Below, piece after piece: positions 17,928 through 25,708 of a stretch of DNA of 64,000 bases. The translations under genes and the position numbers were made by a program. The stretch is taken from NCBI GenBank assembly GCA_028290545.1, contig JAQGJP010000012.1, positions 1 to 64,000 of the forward strand. Reading direction: 5' to 3'. The stretch is from Rhizobium sp. (GTDB lineage: Bacteria; Pseudomonadota; Alphaproteobacteria; Rhizobiales; Rhizobiaceae). The notes under the pieces were generated by a model that was not told the DNA's origin, did no database searches, and worked only from the letters and a program-made list of their open reading frames with translations. The number at the start of each line of letters is the position of its first letter. Within the stretch, counting starts at the first letter, position 1.

Positions 17928-19088
17928 ATGAATTTCGGACTGACCGAAGAACAGGACATGATCGTCAACACCGTGCGGAGCTTCGTTGAAACCGAACTCT
18001 ATCCGCTTGAGGATCAGGTCGAGAAGCAGGGCTTCGTGCCGCCCGAAATGGGCCAGGAGATCGCCCGCAAGGTCAAGGATCTCGGCTTTTTCGGCTGCAA
18101 CATGCCGGAAGACGTCGGCGGCGCCGGGCTCGATCATCTGACCTTCGCGCTGGTCGAACGCGAACTCGGCCGCGCCTCGATGGCGCTGACCGTATTCTTC
18201 GGCCGTCCCTCCGGCATCCTGATGGGCTGCAATGAAGATCAGCGCGAACGTTACCTGATCCCCGCGACCAAGGGCGAAAAATTTGATGCGCTGGCGATGA
18301 CCGAGCCGGGCGCAGGCTCCGACGTGCGCGGCATGAAATGTTTCGCCAAGCCGGACGGTTCGGACTGGATCGTCAACGGCACCAAGCACTTCATCAGCCA
18401 TGCCAATATTGCCGACTTCATCATCGTCTTCATCGCCACCGGCGAGGAAGAAACGCCGCGCGGCCCGAAAAAGCTGATCACCTGCTTCCTGGTCGATCGC
18501 GGCACGCCGGGCTTCGAGATTCGCGAAGGCTACAATTCGGTGTCGCATCGCGGCTACAAGAACTGCATCCTGAATTTCGACGACTGCCGCCTGTCGTCGG
18601 CGCAGATCCTCGGCGAACCACACAAGGGGTTCGACCTGGCCAACGACTGGCTCTACGGCACCCGCCTGACGGTGGCGGCCAATTGCGTCGGCCGCGCCCG
18701 CCGCGTCTTCGATTACTGCGTGCCCTATGCCGCCGAGCGCAAGCAGTTCGGAAAGCCGATCGGCGCCAACCAGGGCGTATCGTTCAAGCTTGCCGACATG
18801 ATCACCGAGATCGATGCGGCCGACTGGCTGACGCTCGCCGGCGCCTGGCGGCTCGACCAGAAGCTGCCGGCCAATCGGGAAATTGCCTCCGCCAAGCTTT
18901 ACGCTTCCGAAATGCTCGCTCGCGTCACCGACCAGGCGATCCAGATCTTTGGCGGCATGGGCCTGATGGACGACCTGCCGCTCGCCCGCTTCTGGCGCGA
19001 TGCCCGCGTCGAGCGCATCTGGGACGGCACCAGCGAAATCCAGCGTCACATCATAAGCCGCGACCTGCTGCGCCCGTTCGGAGCTTGA
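17928..19088 (+). CDS. Acyl-CoA dehydrogenase, probable gamma-butyrobetainyl-CoA dehydrogenase
   Basis: An FAD acyl-CoA dehydrogenase of 386 residues (N-domain FGLTEEQDMIVNTVRSFVE; beta-domain AMTEPGAGSDVRGM and WIVNGTKHFIS; C-domain QIFGGMGLMDDLPLARFWRD). In context it should convert gamma-butyrobetainyl-CoA to crotonobetainyl-CoA, the first oxidation on the way to carnitine. At the end, RIWDGTSEIQR has Asp366 where most medium- and short-chain relatives have the catalytic Glu (usual form xEGTSxIQ). Either Asp serves as base or another residue does. GGGGAGGG precedes the ATG. The substrate is inferred from the neighbours and from the homologous characterised Sinorhizobium meliloti cluster. 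Confidence 0.85.
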   Translation: MNFGLTEEQDMIVNTVRSFVETELYPLEDQVEKQGFVPPEMGQEIARKVKDLGFFGCNMPEDVGGAGLDHLTFALVERELGRASMALTVFFGRPSGILMGCNEDQRERYLIPATKGEKFDALAMTEPGAGSDVRGMKCFAKPDGSDWIVNGTKHFISHANIADFIIVFIATGEEETPRGPKKLITCFLVDRGTPGFEIREGYNSVSHRGYKNCILNFDDCRLSSAQILGEPHKGFDLANDWLYGTRLTVAANCVGRARRVFDYCVPYAAERKQFGKPIGANQGVSFKLADMITEIDAADWLTLAGAWRLDQKLPANREIASAKLYASEMLARVTDQAIQIFGGMGLMDDLPLARFWRDARVERIWDGTSEIQRHIISRDLLRPFGA

Positions 19089-19117
19089 GTTTTATGGGCG
19101 CATCATCGGTAGAGATC

Positions 19118-19321
19118 CCCCTCACCAAGCGCGCCCAAGTGCTCGACCCTTGGTCTCGCGCGGGCTCGCTATCCTCTCCCACAAGGGGAGAGGTAGAGGT
19201 GCCACGATGACCGCCCGTGCTTGAGGCAGAGCGGCGCCGCGAGTTGACCTCTCCCCTTGTGGGAGAGGATACGAAGGCCGCGAGAGGCGCCGCCGATCGC
19301 ATGGCCGAAGTTGGTGAGGGG
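19118..19321. repeat. RIME-like intergenic repeat, copy A
   Basis: A 204-base element bounded by CCCCTCACCAA (19118-19128) and its complement TTGGTGAGGGG (19311-19321). Inside, two 23-base arms (19171-19193 and 19248-19270), each itself nearly palindromic (CTCTCCC-ACAA-GGGGAGAG core), face each other. The same structure recurs at 21437-21634. This resembles the mosaic palindromic (RIME-type) elements of Rhizobiaceae. It fills the gap between the acyl-CoA dehydrogenase and acyl-CoA synthetase genes. Confidence 0.88.
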
Positions 19322-19357
19322 TATAGCCCCACCGGAAACTGTTGAGATGAGGCTTTC

Positions 19358-21424
19358 ATGAAATCCCTTTCCCCCAATTCCCTTTCCCGACTCATCCGCC
19401 CGAAATCGATCGCAGTGTTCGGCGGCAAGGAAGCCCGCCGCGTCGTCGAACAATGCGAGAAAATGGGCTACAAGGGCGAGATCTGGCCCGTCCATCCCAA
19501 GCATGACGAGATCTACGGCCATAAATGCTACCGGTCGGTGGCCGACCTGCCGGGCGCACCGGACGCCTCCTTCGTCGGCGTCAACCGCGTCCTGACGATC
19601 GAGATCATGCGCGAGCTTTCGGCGCGTGGAGCGGGCGGCGCGATCTGCTACGCCTCGGGCTTTTCCGAAGCCATCAAGGAACTGCCAGATGGCGATGAAC
19701 TGCAGGCAGCCCTGGTGGAGGCCGCAGGCGACATGGCCGTGGTCGGACCGAATTGCTACGGCTTCATCAACATGCTCGACGGCGCATTGCTCTGGCCCGA
19801 CCAGCACGGCATGATCCGCACCGAGCGCGGTGTCGCGGTTCTTACCCAGTCCTCCAACATCGCCTGCAATGTCTCCATGCAGATGCGCGGGCTGCCGCTC
19901 GCCTATGTAATGACTGCCGGCAACCAGGCCCAGACCGGCCTTTCGGCGCTCGCCGTCGCCGCTCTCGAAGACCCGCGCGTCACCGCCGTCGGCCTGCATA
20001 TCGAAGGTTTCGACGATCTTGAGACGCTGGAACTCTTGGGCCAACGCTCACGCGAACTGAAAAAACCGGTCATCGCGCTCAAGGTCGGCAAGTCCGAAGC
20101 CGCCCAGAAGGCGACCGTGTCGCACACCGCCTCGCTCGCCGGCAATCACAAGGTCTCCTCCGCAGTCCTGGCGCGGCTGGGCATCGGGCAGGTCAACACG
20201 CTGCCGGAAATGCTGGAGACGCTGAAACTGCTGCATATCGCGGGAACGCTGGCCACCAACGACATCTCCTCGATGAGCTGCTCCGGCGGCGAGGCGTCGC
20301 TGATCGCCGACGCCGGCGTCGGCCGAAAGGTCAATTTCCGCGACCTGAAGCCCGAGCAGTACCAGCCGCTGCGCGACACGCTCGGCGCCATGGTGACGAT
20401 TTCCAACCCGCTCGACTACCACACCTTCGTCTGGGGCAATGGCGAGAAACTGACCTCGGCCTTCACCACCATGATGCAGGGCGATTACGCGCTCAACCTG
20501 ATCATCCTCGATTTCCCGCGCACCGACCGCTGCGATCCGGTCGACTGGATGACCACGGTCAACGCCATCATTGCGGCGCATGAAGCCACAGGCGCCAATG
20601 CCGGTGTCGTCGCCAGCATGGGCGAGAATATGCCCGAGGACGTGGCTCTCACTCTGGCCGCAAATGGTGTCGTGCCGTTCATGGGCATCGACGAAGCGCT
20701 GGTCGCGGTCGAGACGGCTCACGCCATCCATCAAGCATGGGCCGCGCCCGTCCCGCCGCCGCTCCTGAAAGTCGAAGCCTCCGAAGGCGAAGCGATTACG
20801 TTGAGCGAATATGAATCCAAGGAAGCCGTGAAGCCGTTCGGCCTGCCGGTTCCCGAGGGCGCCATGGCTGCAACGCCGGAAGAGGCCGCCAAGGTCGCCG
20901 CCGGCATCGGCTTTCCGGTGGCGCTGAAGGGCTCTGGCGTAGCCCACAAGACCGAGGCCGGGGCCGTCAAGCTCAACCTCAAATCCGAGGCTGAAGTACT
21001 CGATGCTGCCAAGGCCATGGCCGGCGTCGCTCAGGGATTTCTGGTCGAGAAAATGGCCGCAAAACCGGTGGCCGAGCTGATCATCGGCGCGCTGCGCGAT
21101 CCGGTCGTGGGTCCTGTCCTGACCATCGGCGCAGGCGGCATCCTGGTCGAACTGATGGACGATTCCGCCATCATCACGCTGCCGACAACGAAAGCAGATA
21201 TCCGCAAGGCCATTGACGGCTTGAAGATCACCAAGCTGCTGAACGGCTATCGCGGTCAGGCCAAAGGCGACATGGAAGCGCTTGTCGACGCGGTTTCGGC
21301 TGCCGCCGATTTCGTCATCGCCAAGGCCAGTGACATCGAAGAGCTCGACATCAATCCGCTGATGGTGCTGCCAGAAGGGCAAGGTGTAGTCGCGGCGGAT
21401 GCGCTGGTACGGATGAGGAAGTAA
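19358..21424 (+). CDS. Acyl-CoA synthetase (NDP-forming), probable gamma-butyrobetaine-CoA ligase
   Basis: A 688-residue acetyl-CoA-synthetase-like NDP-forming ligase with both subunits fused: CoA-binding domain (SIAVFGGKEARRVVEQCEKM and on), succinyl-CoA-synthetase-like domain with the phosphohistidine segment VSHTASLAGNHKV, and a C-terminal ATP-grasp domain from about residue 470 (EYESKEAVKPFGLPVPEG; PVALKGSGVAHKTEAG; DINPLMVLPEG). In this cluster it should activate gamma-butyrobetaine with CoA. This class differs from the AMP-forming CaiC of Escherichia coli, so the activation step is an analogous, not homologous, solution. The frame starts at ATG 19358 right after repeat copy A. The substrate is inferred from context. 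Confidence 0.87.
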   Translation: MKSLSPNSLSRLIRPKSIAVFGGKEARRVVEQCEKMGYKGEIWPVHPKHDEIYGHKCYRSVADLPGAPDASFVGVNRVLTIEIMRELSARGAGGAICYASGFSEAIKELPDGDELQAALVEAAGDMAVVGPNCYGFINMLDGALLWPDQHGMIRTERGVAVLTQSSNIACNVSMQMRGLPLAYVMTAGNQAQTGLSALAVAALEDPRVTAVGLHIEGFDDLETLELLGQRSRELKKPVIALKVGKSEAAQKATVSHTASLAGNHKVSSAVLARLGIGQVNTLPEMLETLKLLHIAGTLATNDISSMSCSGGEASLIADAGVGRKVNFRDLKPEQYQPLRDTLGAMVTISNPLDYHTFVWGNGEKLTSAFTTMMQGDYALNLIILDFPRTDRCDPVDWMTTVNAIIAAHEATGANAGVVASMGENMPEDVALTLAANGVVPFMGIDEALVAVETAHAIHQAWAAPVPPPLLKVEASEGEAITLSEYESKEAVKPFGLPVPEGAMAATPEEAAKVAAGIGFPVALKGSGVAHKTEAGAVKLNLKSEAEVLDAAKAMAGVAQGFLVEKMAAKPVAELIIGALRDPVVGPVLTIGAGGILVELMDDSAIITLPTTKADIRKAIDGLKITKLLNGYRGQAKGDMEALVDAVSAAADFVIAKASDIEELDINPLMVLPEGQGVVAADALVRMRK

Positions 21425-21436
21425 CTGGAGGGTTCA

Positions 21437-21634
21437 CCCCTCACCAAGCGCGCCCAAATGCTCAGCTCCGCTTCGCAAGGGCTTGCTATCCTCTCCCACA
21501 AGGGGAGAGGAAAAGTGCCACATGCACCGCCCTCGCCTTTTGCACGGCGTGCCGCAAATCTACCTCTCCCCTTGTGGGAGAGGATACGCAGGCCGGGCGA
21601 GCAATGCGAGCCCTTGGCCGAAGTTGGTGAGGGG
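21437..21634. repeat. RIME-like intergenic repeat, copy B
   Basis: A 198-base element with the same termini (CCCCTCACCAA at 21437-21447, TTGGTGAGGGG at 21624-21634) and the same internal 23-base arms (21488-21510 and 21563-21585) as copy A. The spacer sequences between the arms differ, which points to compensatory or relaxed evolution outside the stems. It lies between the synthetase and hydratase genes. Confidence 0.88.
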
Positions 21635-21670
21635 TAACAACGCCCCCGCAAAACTACAAGGGAGCACATC

Positions 21671-22456
21671 ATGACCGACACCCCGATCAAGACCCGCCGC
21701 GAAGGCGGCATTCTCGAAGTCACCATCGACCGGCCAAAGGCCAATGCCATCGACCTGATCACCAGCCGCATCATGGGAAAGATTTTCCAGGATTTCCGTG
21801 ATGACGACACTTTGCGGATAGCGATTCTCACCGGTACTGGCCCGAAGTTCTTCTGCCCGGGGTGGGACCTGAAGGCCGCCGCCGCGGGCGACGCGGTCGA
21901 TGGCGATTATGGCGTCGGCGGTTTCGGCGGCCTGCAGGAACTGCGCGACCTCAACAAGCCGGTCATCGCCGCGATCAACGGTATCTGCTGCGGCGGCGGC
22001 CTAGAGATCGCCCTCTCAACCGACATGATCCTCGCCGCCGAGCATGCGACCTTCGCGCTGCCCGAGATTCGTTCCGGCACGGTGGCGGATGCCGCCTCGA
22101 TCAAGCTGCCGAAGCGCATTCCCTATCATATCGCCATGGACATGCTGTTCACCGGCCGCTGGCTGGACGCCACAGAGGCGCATCGCTGGGGCTTCGTCAA
22201 CGAGATCTTGCCCGCCGACAAGCTGATGGAACGCGCCTGGGAACTTGCGCGCCTGCTCGAAAGCGGCCCGCCGCTGGTCTATGCCGCGATCAAGGAAGTC
22301 GTGCGTGAAGCCGAAGGGGAGAAATTCCAGACAACGATGAACAAGGTCACCCGCCGGCAGTTGAAAACCGTCGATATCCTCTACGGCAGCGAAGACCAGT
22401 TGGAGGGTGCCCGCGCCTTCTCCGAAAAGCGCGATCCGGTCTGGAAGGGAAAATAG
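21671..22456 (+). CDS. Crotonobetainyl-CoA hydratase (CaiD-like enoyl-CoA hydratase)
   Basis: A 261-residue crotonase-family protein. NGICCGGGLEIALSTD carries Glu112 and FALPEIRSGTVADAASIKLPKR carries Glu132, the two acidic residues expected at the active site and matching CaiD positions. As in CaiD, the usual PGxGG after the second Glu is replaced. It should hydrate crotonobetainyl-CoA to L-carnitinyl-CoA. Last gene of the cluster; it converges on the response-regulator gene with three bases between the stops. A ribosome-binding sequence AAGGGAG precedes ATG 21671. Confidence 0.88.
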   Translation: MTDTPIKTRREGGILEVTIDRPKANAIDLITSRIMGKIFQDFRDDDTLRIAILTGTGPKFFCPGWDLKAAAAGDAVDGDYGVGGFGGLQELRDLNKPVIAAINGICCGGGLEIALSTDMILAAEHATFALPEIRSGTVADAASIKLPKRIPYHIAMDMLFTGRWLDATEAHRWGFVNEILPADKLMERAWELARLLESGPPLVYAAIKEVVREAEGEKFQTTMNKVTRRQLKTVDILYGSEDQLEGARAFSEKRDPVWKGK

Positions 22457-22459
22457 GGT

Positions 22460-23107
22460 TCACTGCGGGTTCGTAACACTGATTTTCGCCAGCTGGATCA
22501 CAGCCTGGGTCCGGCTGTCGACATTGAGCTTCAGCAAGACCGCCGAGACATGCGCCTTGATCGTTGCCTCGGAGACGCCGAGCTCATAGGCAATCTGCTT
22601 GTTCAGCATGCCCTCGCCGATCATGCCGAGCACGCGCGTCTGCTGCGGTGTCAGCATTTTCAGCCGGGCGATCAGCGCTTCCATCTCGGGGTCGTGCTCG
22701 CGGCCGGCGTCGAAGCCCGGCGGAATCCACAGGCCACCTTCGAGTACGGTGGCGATCGCCGCACGGATATCGTCTAGGCCGCTGGATTTGGAAATGAAGG
22801 CCGAGGCGCCGAGTTCCAGCGCCCGGCGGATGGTCGCCTGGTCGTCGCTGGCCGAGATCACCGCCACCGGGATGTTCGGATATTCCGCCCGGATCATCAT
22901 CAGTGCCGAAAGGCCGCTGGCGCCGGGCATGGCAAGATCGAGCATCATCAGATCGCAATCCGGATGCGCCGCCGCCGCCTGGCGGGCTCCGGCAAAATCG
23001 CCCGCCTCGACGATCGCGGTAGCATCACCCATCGACAACGCCTGCTTCAAAGCACCGCGAAACAATGGATGGTCATCGGCGATGATGATCGTCGCGGATG
23101 GCTGCAT
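22460..23107 (-). CDS. NarL/FixJ-family response regulator
   Basis: A 215-residue two-component response regulator. The receiver domain (residues 1-120) shows the acidic pair ADDHPLF, the phosphoacceptor in LMMLDLAMPG and the conserved ISAS and KSSG positions. A LuxR-type helix-turn-helix follows (LTPQQTRVLGMIGEGMLNKQIAYELGV, then SEATIKAHVSAVLLKL). ATG 23107 is preceded by a GGGGGG ribosome-binding site; the frame continues to 23140. No histidine kinase lies nearby, so it is an orphan. Proximity to the carnitine genes may be chance. Confidence 0.92.
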   Translation of the reverse strand: MQPSATIIIADDHPLFRGALKQALSMGDATAIVEAGDFAGARQAAAAHPDCDLMMLDLAMPGASGLSALMMIRAEYPNIPVAVISASDDQATIRRALELGASAFISKSSGLDDIRAAIATVLEGGLWIPPGFDAGREHDPEMEALIARLKMLTPQQTRVLGMIGEGMLNKQIAYELGVSEATIKAHVSAVLLKLNVDSRTQAVIQLAKISVTNPQ

Positions 23108-23211
23108 TTTCCCCCCGTGGATGCCGCCGGAGAGCGACATCCGTCTTTATCGTTCTGAGAAACACAACATCGTAATCGGCCGGGCTTTTCAAGCAAAAAC
23201 GGGATTGCCGT

Positions 23212-23598
23212 TCAGAGCGCGCAATCCCTGGGGCTTTCGTTAGACATCGCCATGAAGCGCTTCATCGCCTTCTCCATGATGGTCAGCGCCTGGTCGAAAT
23301 CCTCCAACGAACTGTCTTCCTTCCTGTCGATCTCGCCTTTTACCGGGTCCTTTGCCGCGTCCTTGGACGTCGCGCCGGCGCCGGGCTGCATATCGACCTT
23401 GGCCGGGTCGCCAGCAATCGGCGTACAGCGGAAGCTGTCCACCTCGTCGCGGCAGAATGTCATGGTACCGGTCACGGCATCGAGCCGGACGAAGCCACCC
23501 GAAACCGAAATCAGCTGATAGCGCACCGGCTCATTGGTCTGAGCCAGTGCCGGAAATGCGGCGAGCGCAAGAAATCCTGCCAGAAGTTTCGCTTGCAT
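23212..23598 (-). CDS. Exported protein of unknown function
   Basis: A 128-residue protein with a signal peptide (MQAKLLAGFLALAAFPALAQ). The mature part has the segment RYQLISVSGGFVRLDAVTGT, MTFCRDEVDSFRCTPI with two cysteines likely to form a disulfide, a Lys/Asp/Glu-rich linker and a C-terminal helix (DFDQALTIMEKAMKRFMAM). Related short exported proteins are common in Rhizobiales, but I know no function. It diverges from DUF952. Confidence 0.72.
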   Translation of the reverse strand: MQAKLLAGFLALAAFPALAQTNEPVRYQLISVSGGFVRLDAVTGTMTFCRDEVDSFRCTPIAGDPAKVDMQPGAGATSKDAAKDPVKGEIDRKEDSSLEDFDQALTIMEKAMKRFMAMSNESPRDCAL

Positions 23599-23688
23599 CG
23601 GTTTTCCTCCAGTTTCAAAGTTTGCCGCACGGGCTTTCCGGCGGCCCCAAAAAACGATAGGGAGCCCCGGATCAATCGAGGCGTTGAA

Positions 23689-24036
23689 ATGAGCACAAAC
23701 ATATACAAGATCGTTTCTGCCGATTTATGGCAGACGGCGGAAAACACGGGCACCTTTACCGGCGCCGGCATCGATCTGGCCGATGGCTACATCCATTTCT
23801 CGACCGCCGCACAGGCCAGGCGGACCGCCGAACTCTATTTCCACGGACAGCAGAATCTGCTGCTGGTCGCCGTCGATGGCGCGGACCTGGGTGAAGCGCT
23901 GAAATACGAGCCGTCGCGCGGCGGCGATCTCTTCCCGCACCTCTATGACACACTGCCGCTCACGTCAGTGCTTTGGGCCAAGCCGTTGCCGGTAGATACC
24001 GATGGCAACCACATCTTTCCGGAGGATTTCGAGTGA
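23689..24036 (+). CDS. DUF952 family protein
   Basis: A 115-residue DUF952 protein. Typical family features are the start NIYKIVSADLWQTAE, the central DGYIHFSTAAQARRTAELYF and the end HIFPEDF. DUF952 is thought to be glutathione-S-transferase-unrelated and has no established function. In rhizobia the gene commonly precedes pyrD, as here: its stop codon overlaps the pyrD GTG start. The start ATG 23689 is the first in the conserved region; the frame upstream to 23593 is the antisense of the exported-protein gene. Confidence 0.88.
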   Translation: MSTNIYKIVSADLWQTAENTGTFTGAGIDLADGYIHFSTAAQARRTAELYFHGQQNLLLVAVDGADLGEALKYEPSRGGDLFPHLYDTLPLTSVLWAKPLPVDTDGNHIFPEDFE

Positions 24037-25127
24037 GGGATGCGCTGTGGCCGATCATACGCGCCGGGCTTTTCCGGATCGACCCTGAAACTGCGCATGG
24101 CCTGTCGATATCGGGCCTGAAGACGGGCCTGACGCCTGCCTGCACCTTGCCCGCCGATGCCCGCCTTGCTGTCGATCTCGCCGGACTGAAATTCCCCAAC
24201 CCGCTCGGCCTTGCCGCCGGTTATGACAAGAATGCAGACGTGCCCGAAGCGGTGCTGCGCCTCGGTTTCGGCTTCACCGAGATCGGCACGGTGACACCGC
24301 GCCCGCAGGAGGGCAATCCTCGCCCGCGCCTCTTCCGGCTGGTAGCCGATCAGGGGGTCATCAACCGTTTCGGCTTCAACAATGAAGGCCACGCGGCCGC
24401 GCTTTCAAAGCTGCGCTCCCTACGCGTCTCGGCGCCGGTCGGCGTCAACATTGGCGCCAACAAGGACGCGACGGACCGCGTCGCCGACTATGTGGCGGGC
24501 ATCCGCATGTTCTATCCGGTGGCGCGCTATTTCACCGCCAATATCTCCTCGCCCAACACGCCCGGCCTGCGCGACCTTCAGAGCCGCGAAAGCCTGAAGC
24601 TTCTGCTGGATGCGGTCCTCACCGCCCGCGATCAAGGAGCCGCGAAGTCTGGCCGGAATGTGCCGGTATTCTTGAAGATCGCGCCCGATCTTCCCGACGA
24701 AGGCCTGGACGACATAGCTGCTGAAGTCTTGGCGAGCAGACTCGACGGCATCATCGTCTCCAACACCACTCTCGGCCGTGACGGCCTGATCGACCAGGTA
24801 ACGGCCCGCGAGGCCGGCGGGCTTTCGGGCAAGCCGCTGTTCGAGAAATCGACGATCGTTCTGGCGAAGATGCGCAAACGCCTGGGAAAGACCTTTCCGA
24901 TCATTGGCGTCGGCGGCATCCATTCGCCGGAAACGGCGGCGGAAAAGATCCGCGCCGGCGCCGACCTCATCCAGCTGTATTCGGCCATGGTCTATGAAGG
25001 CCCGGGCCTGCCCGCCCGCATCGTCAAGGGCCTATCGGCACTTTGCGACCGAGAAAGGCTGGCCTCCATCCACAACATCAGGGACACGCGTCTGGATTAC
25101 TGGGCGGCGAAAAGAATCGCCTCATGA
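24033..25127 (+). CDS. pyrD: Dihydroorotate dehydrogenase (quinone), class 2
   Basis: Membrane-associated FMN enzyme of pyrimidine synthesis that oxidises dihydroorotate with quinone as acceptor. The 364-residue protein shows an N-terminal helix (LWPIIRAGLFRIDPETAHGL) typical of class 2, PNPLGLAAGYDKNADV, GTVTPRPQEGNPRPRLFRL, NRFGFNNEG, NISSPNTPGLRDLQ with the catalytic Ser region, and IIGVGGIHSPETAAEKIRAGA for FMN phosphate. It starts at GTG 24033 with GGAGG eight bases upstream, overlapping the DUF952 stop. Its own stop overlaps the next gene in an ATGA. Confidence 0.96.
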   Translation: MRDALWPIIRAGLFRIDPETAHGLSISGLKTGLTPACTLPADARLAVDLAGLKFPNPLGLAAGYDKNADVPEAVLRLGFGFTEIGTVTPRPQEGNPRPRLFRLVADQGVINRFGFNNEGHAAALSKLRSLRVSAPVGVNIGANKDATDRVADYVAGIRMFYPVARYFTANISSPNTPGLRDLQSRESLKLLLDAVLTARDQGAAKSGRNVPVFLKIAPDLPDEGLDDIAAEVLASRLDGIIVSNTTLGRDGLIDQVTAREAGGLSGKPLFEKSTIVLAKMRKRLGKTFPIIGVGGIHSPETAAEKIRAGADLIQLYSAMVYEGPGLPARIVKGLSALCDRERLASIHNIRDTRLDYWAAKRIAS

Positions 25128-25450
25128 ATTTCAAGCTCGAGTATTATCAGACCAGCAACGGCAAGCTGCCCTTTCAGCAATGGCTGGACGCTCTGGACTC
25201 GGTACCGCGCATACGATTGCTAGCGAGACTGCGCCGAATTGAGAGCGGAAATTTCGGCGATTGGAAGCCCATCAAAGGTTCGGATGGCGTTGAAGAACTA
25301 AGGGAGGCTTTCGGCCCAGGCTATCGAATCTATTACGCTCGAATCGAAGGCAAAATCGTGTTATTGCTGGCTGGATCGTCAAAGGGCGATCAAACCCGCG
25401 TTATCGCCAAAGCAACATCCTACCTGGAAGACTACAGAAAGAACAATTGA
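25124..25450 (+). CDS. RelE/ParE-superfamily toxin (HI1419/Gp49 type)
   Basis: A 108-residue toxin-like protein of the phage-derived Gp49/HigB-like group (HI1419 type). Conserved features are LPFQQWLDAL at the N-terminus, RIESGNFGDWKPI, VEELREAFGPGYRIYYAR and LLLAGSSKGDQTRVIAKATSYLEDY at the end. Members cleave mRNA on the ribosome. It starts at ATG 25124, overlapping the pyrD stop (ATGA), so it appears translationally coupled to a core pyrimidine gene. The expected antidote gene follows after one base. Confidence 0.85.
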   Translation: MNFKLEYYQTSNGKLPFQQWLDALDSVPRIRLLARLRRIESGNFGDWKPIKGSDGVEELREAFGPGYRIYYARIEGKIVLLLAGSSKGDQTRVIAKATSYLEDYRKNN

Positions 25451-25451
25451 C

Positions 25452-25706
25452 ATGGGTGCGCGCAGCAGGCCGTTCGACTGGGAGCCATTTTACGAAGCCA
25501 TGCGGATTCGCGAAAATGCGGCGATGCATCTGGTTGAGAGCTTCGACCAGGGCGGCTTCGATCTATTCAAGCAGGCGGTCAAAGACATAGCAATTGCGAA
25601 CGGATTGCCCGAGCCGGTTCGTTACGACCGAAGCGAAATTAATGCTGTTCTTTTCAAGGTTGGCCTGGATTGGACTGTCCTCAACGCTGATCGCAGGGTG
25701 GCGTAG
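25452..25706 (+). CDS. Probable cognate antitoxin, degenerate HI1420-like
   Basis: An 84-residue protein one base downstream of the toxin gene. Its first half (RPFDWEPFYEAM, then AAMHLVESFDQGGFDLFKQA and VKDIAIANGL) aligns by eye with HI1420-type antidotes. The second half lacks the usual Cro/C1-like helix-turn-helix (normally an IARxxGLSRESLYKALS-like stretch) and instead reads PEPVRYDRSEINAVLFKVGLD. It may neutralise the toxin without binding DNA, or be a decayed antitoxin. It converges with the MATE gene with two bases between them. Confidence 0.55.
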   Translation: MGARSRPFDWEPFYEAMRIRENAAMHLVESFDQGGFDLFKQAVKDIAIANGLPEPVRYDRSEINAVLFKVGLDWTVLNADRRVA

Positions 25707-25708
25707 CC

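Noticed and set aside
17757..19049. 430-codon minus-strand frame opposite the acyl-CoA dehydrogenase
   Set aside because: Shadow frame; its end consists of translated palindromic repeat sequence.
20048..21382. 444-codon minus-strand frame opposite the acyl-CoA synthetase
   Set aside because: Shadow frame with no domain similarity.
15237..22456. Idea that the cluster is the anaerobic E. coli-type cai system
   Set aside because: There is no CoA-transferase (CaiB), AMP-forming ligase or CaiT antiporter; the presence of carnitine dehydrogenase and BKACE fits aerobic degradation.
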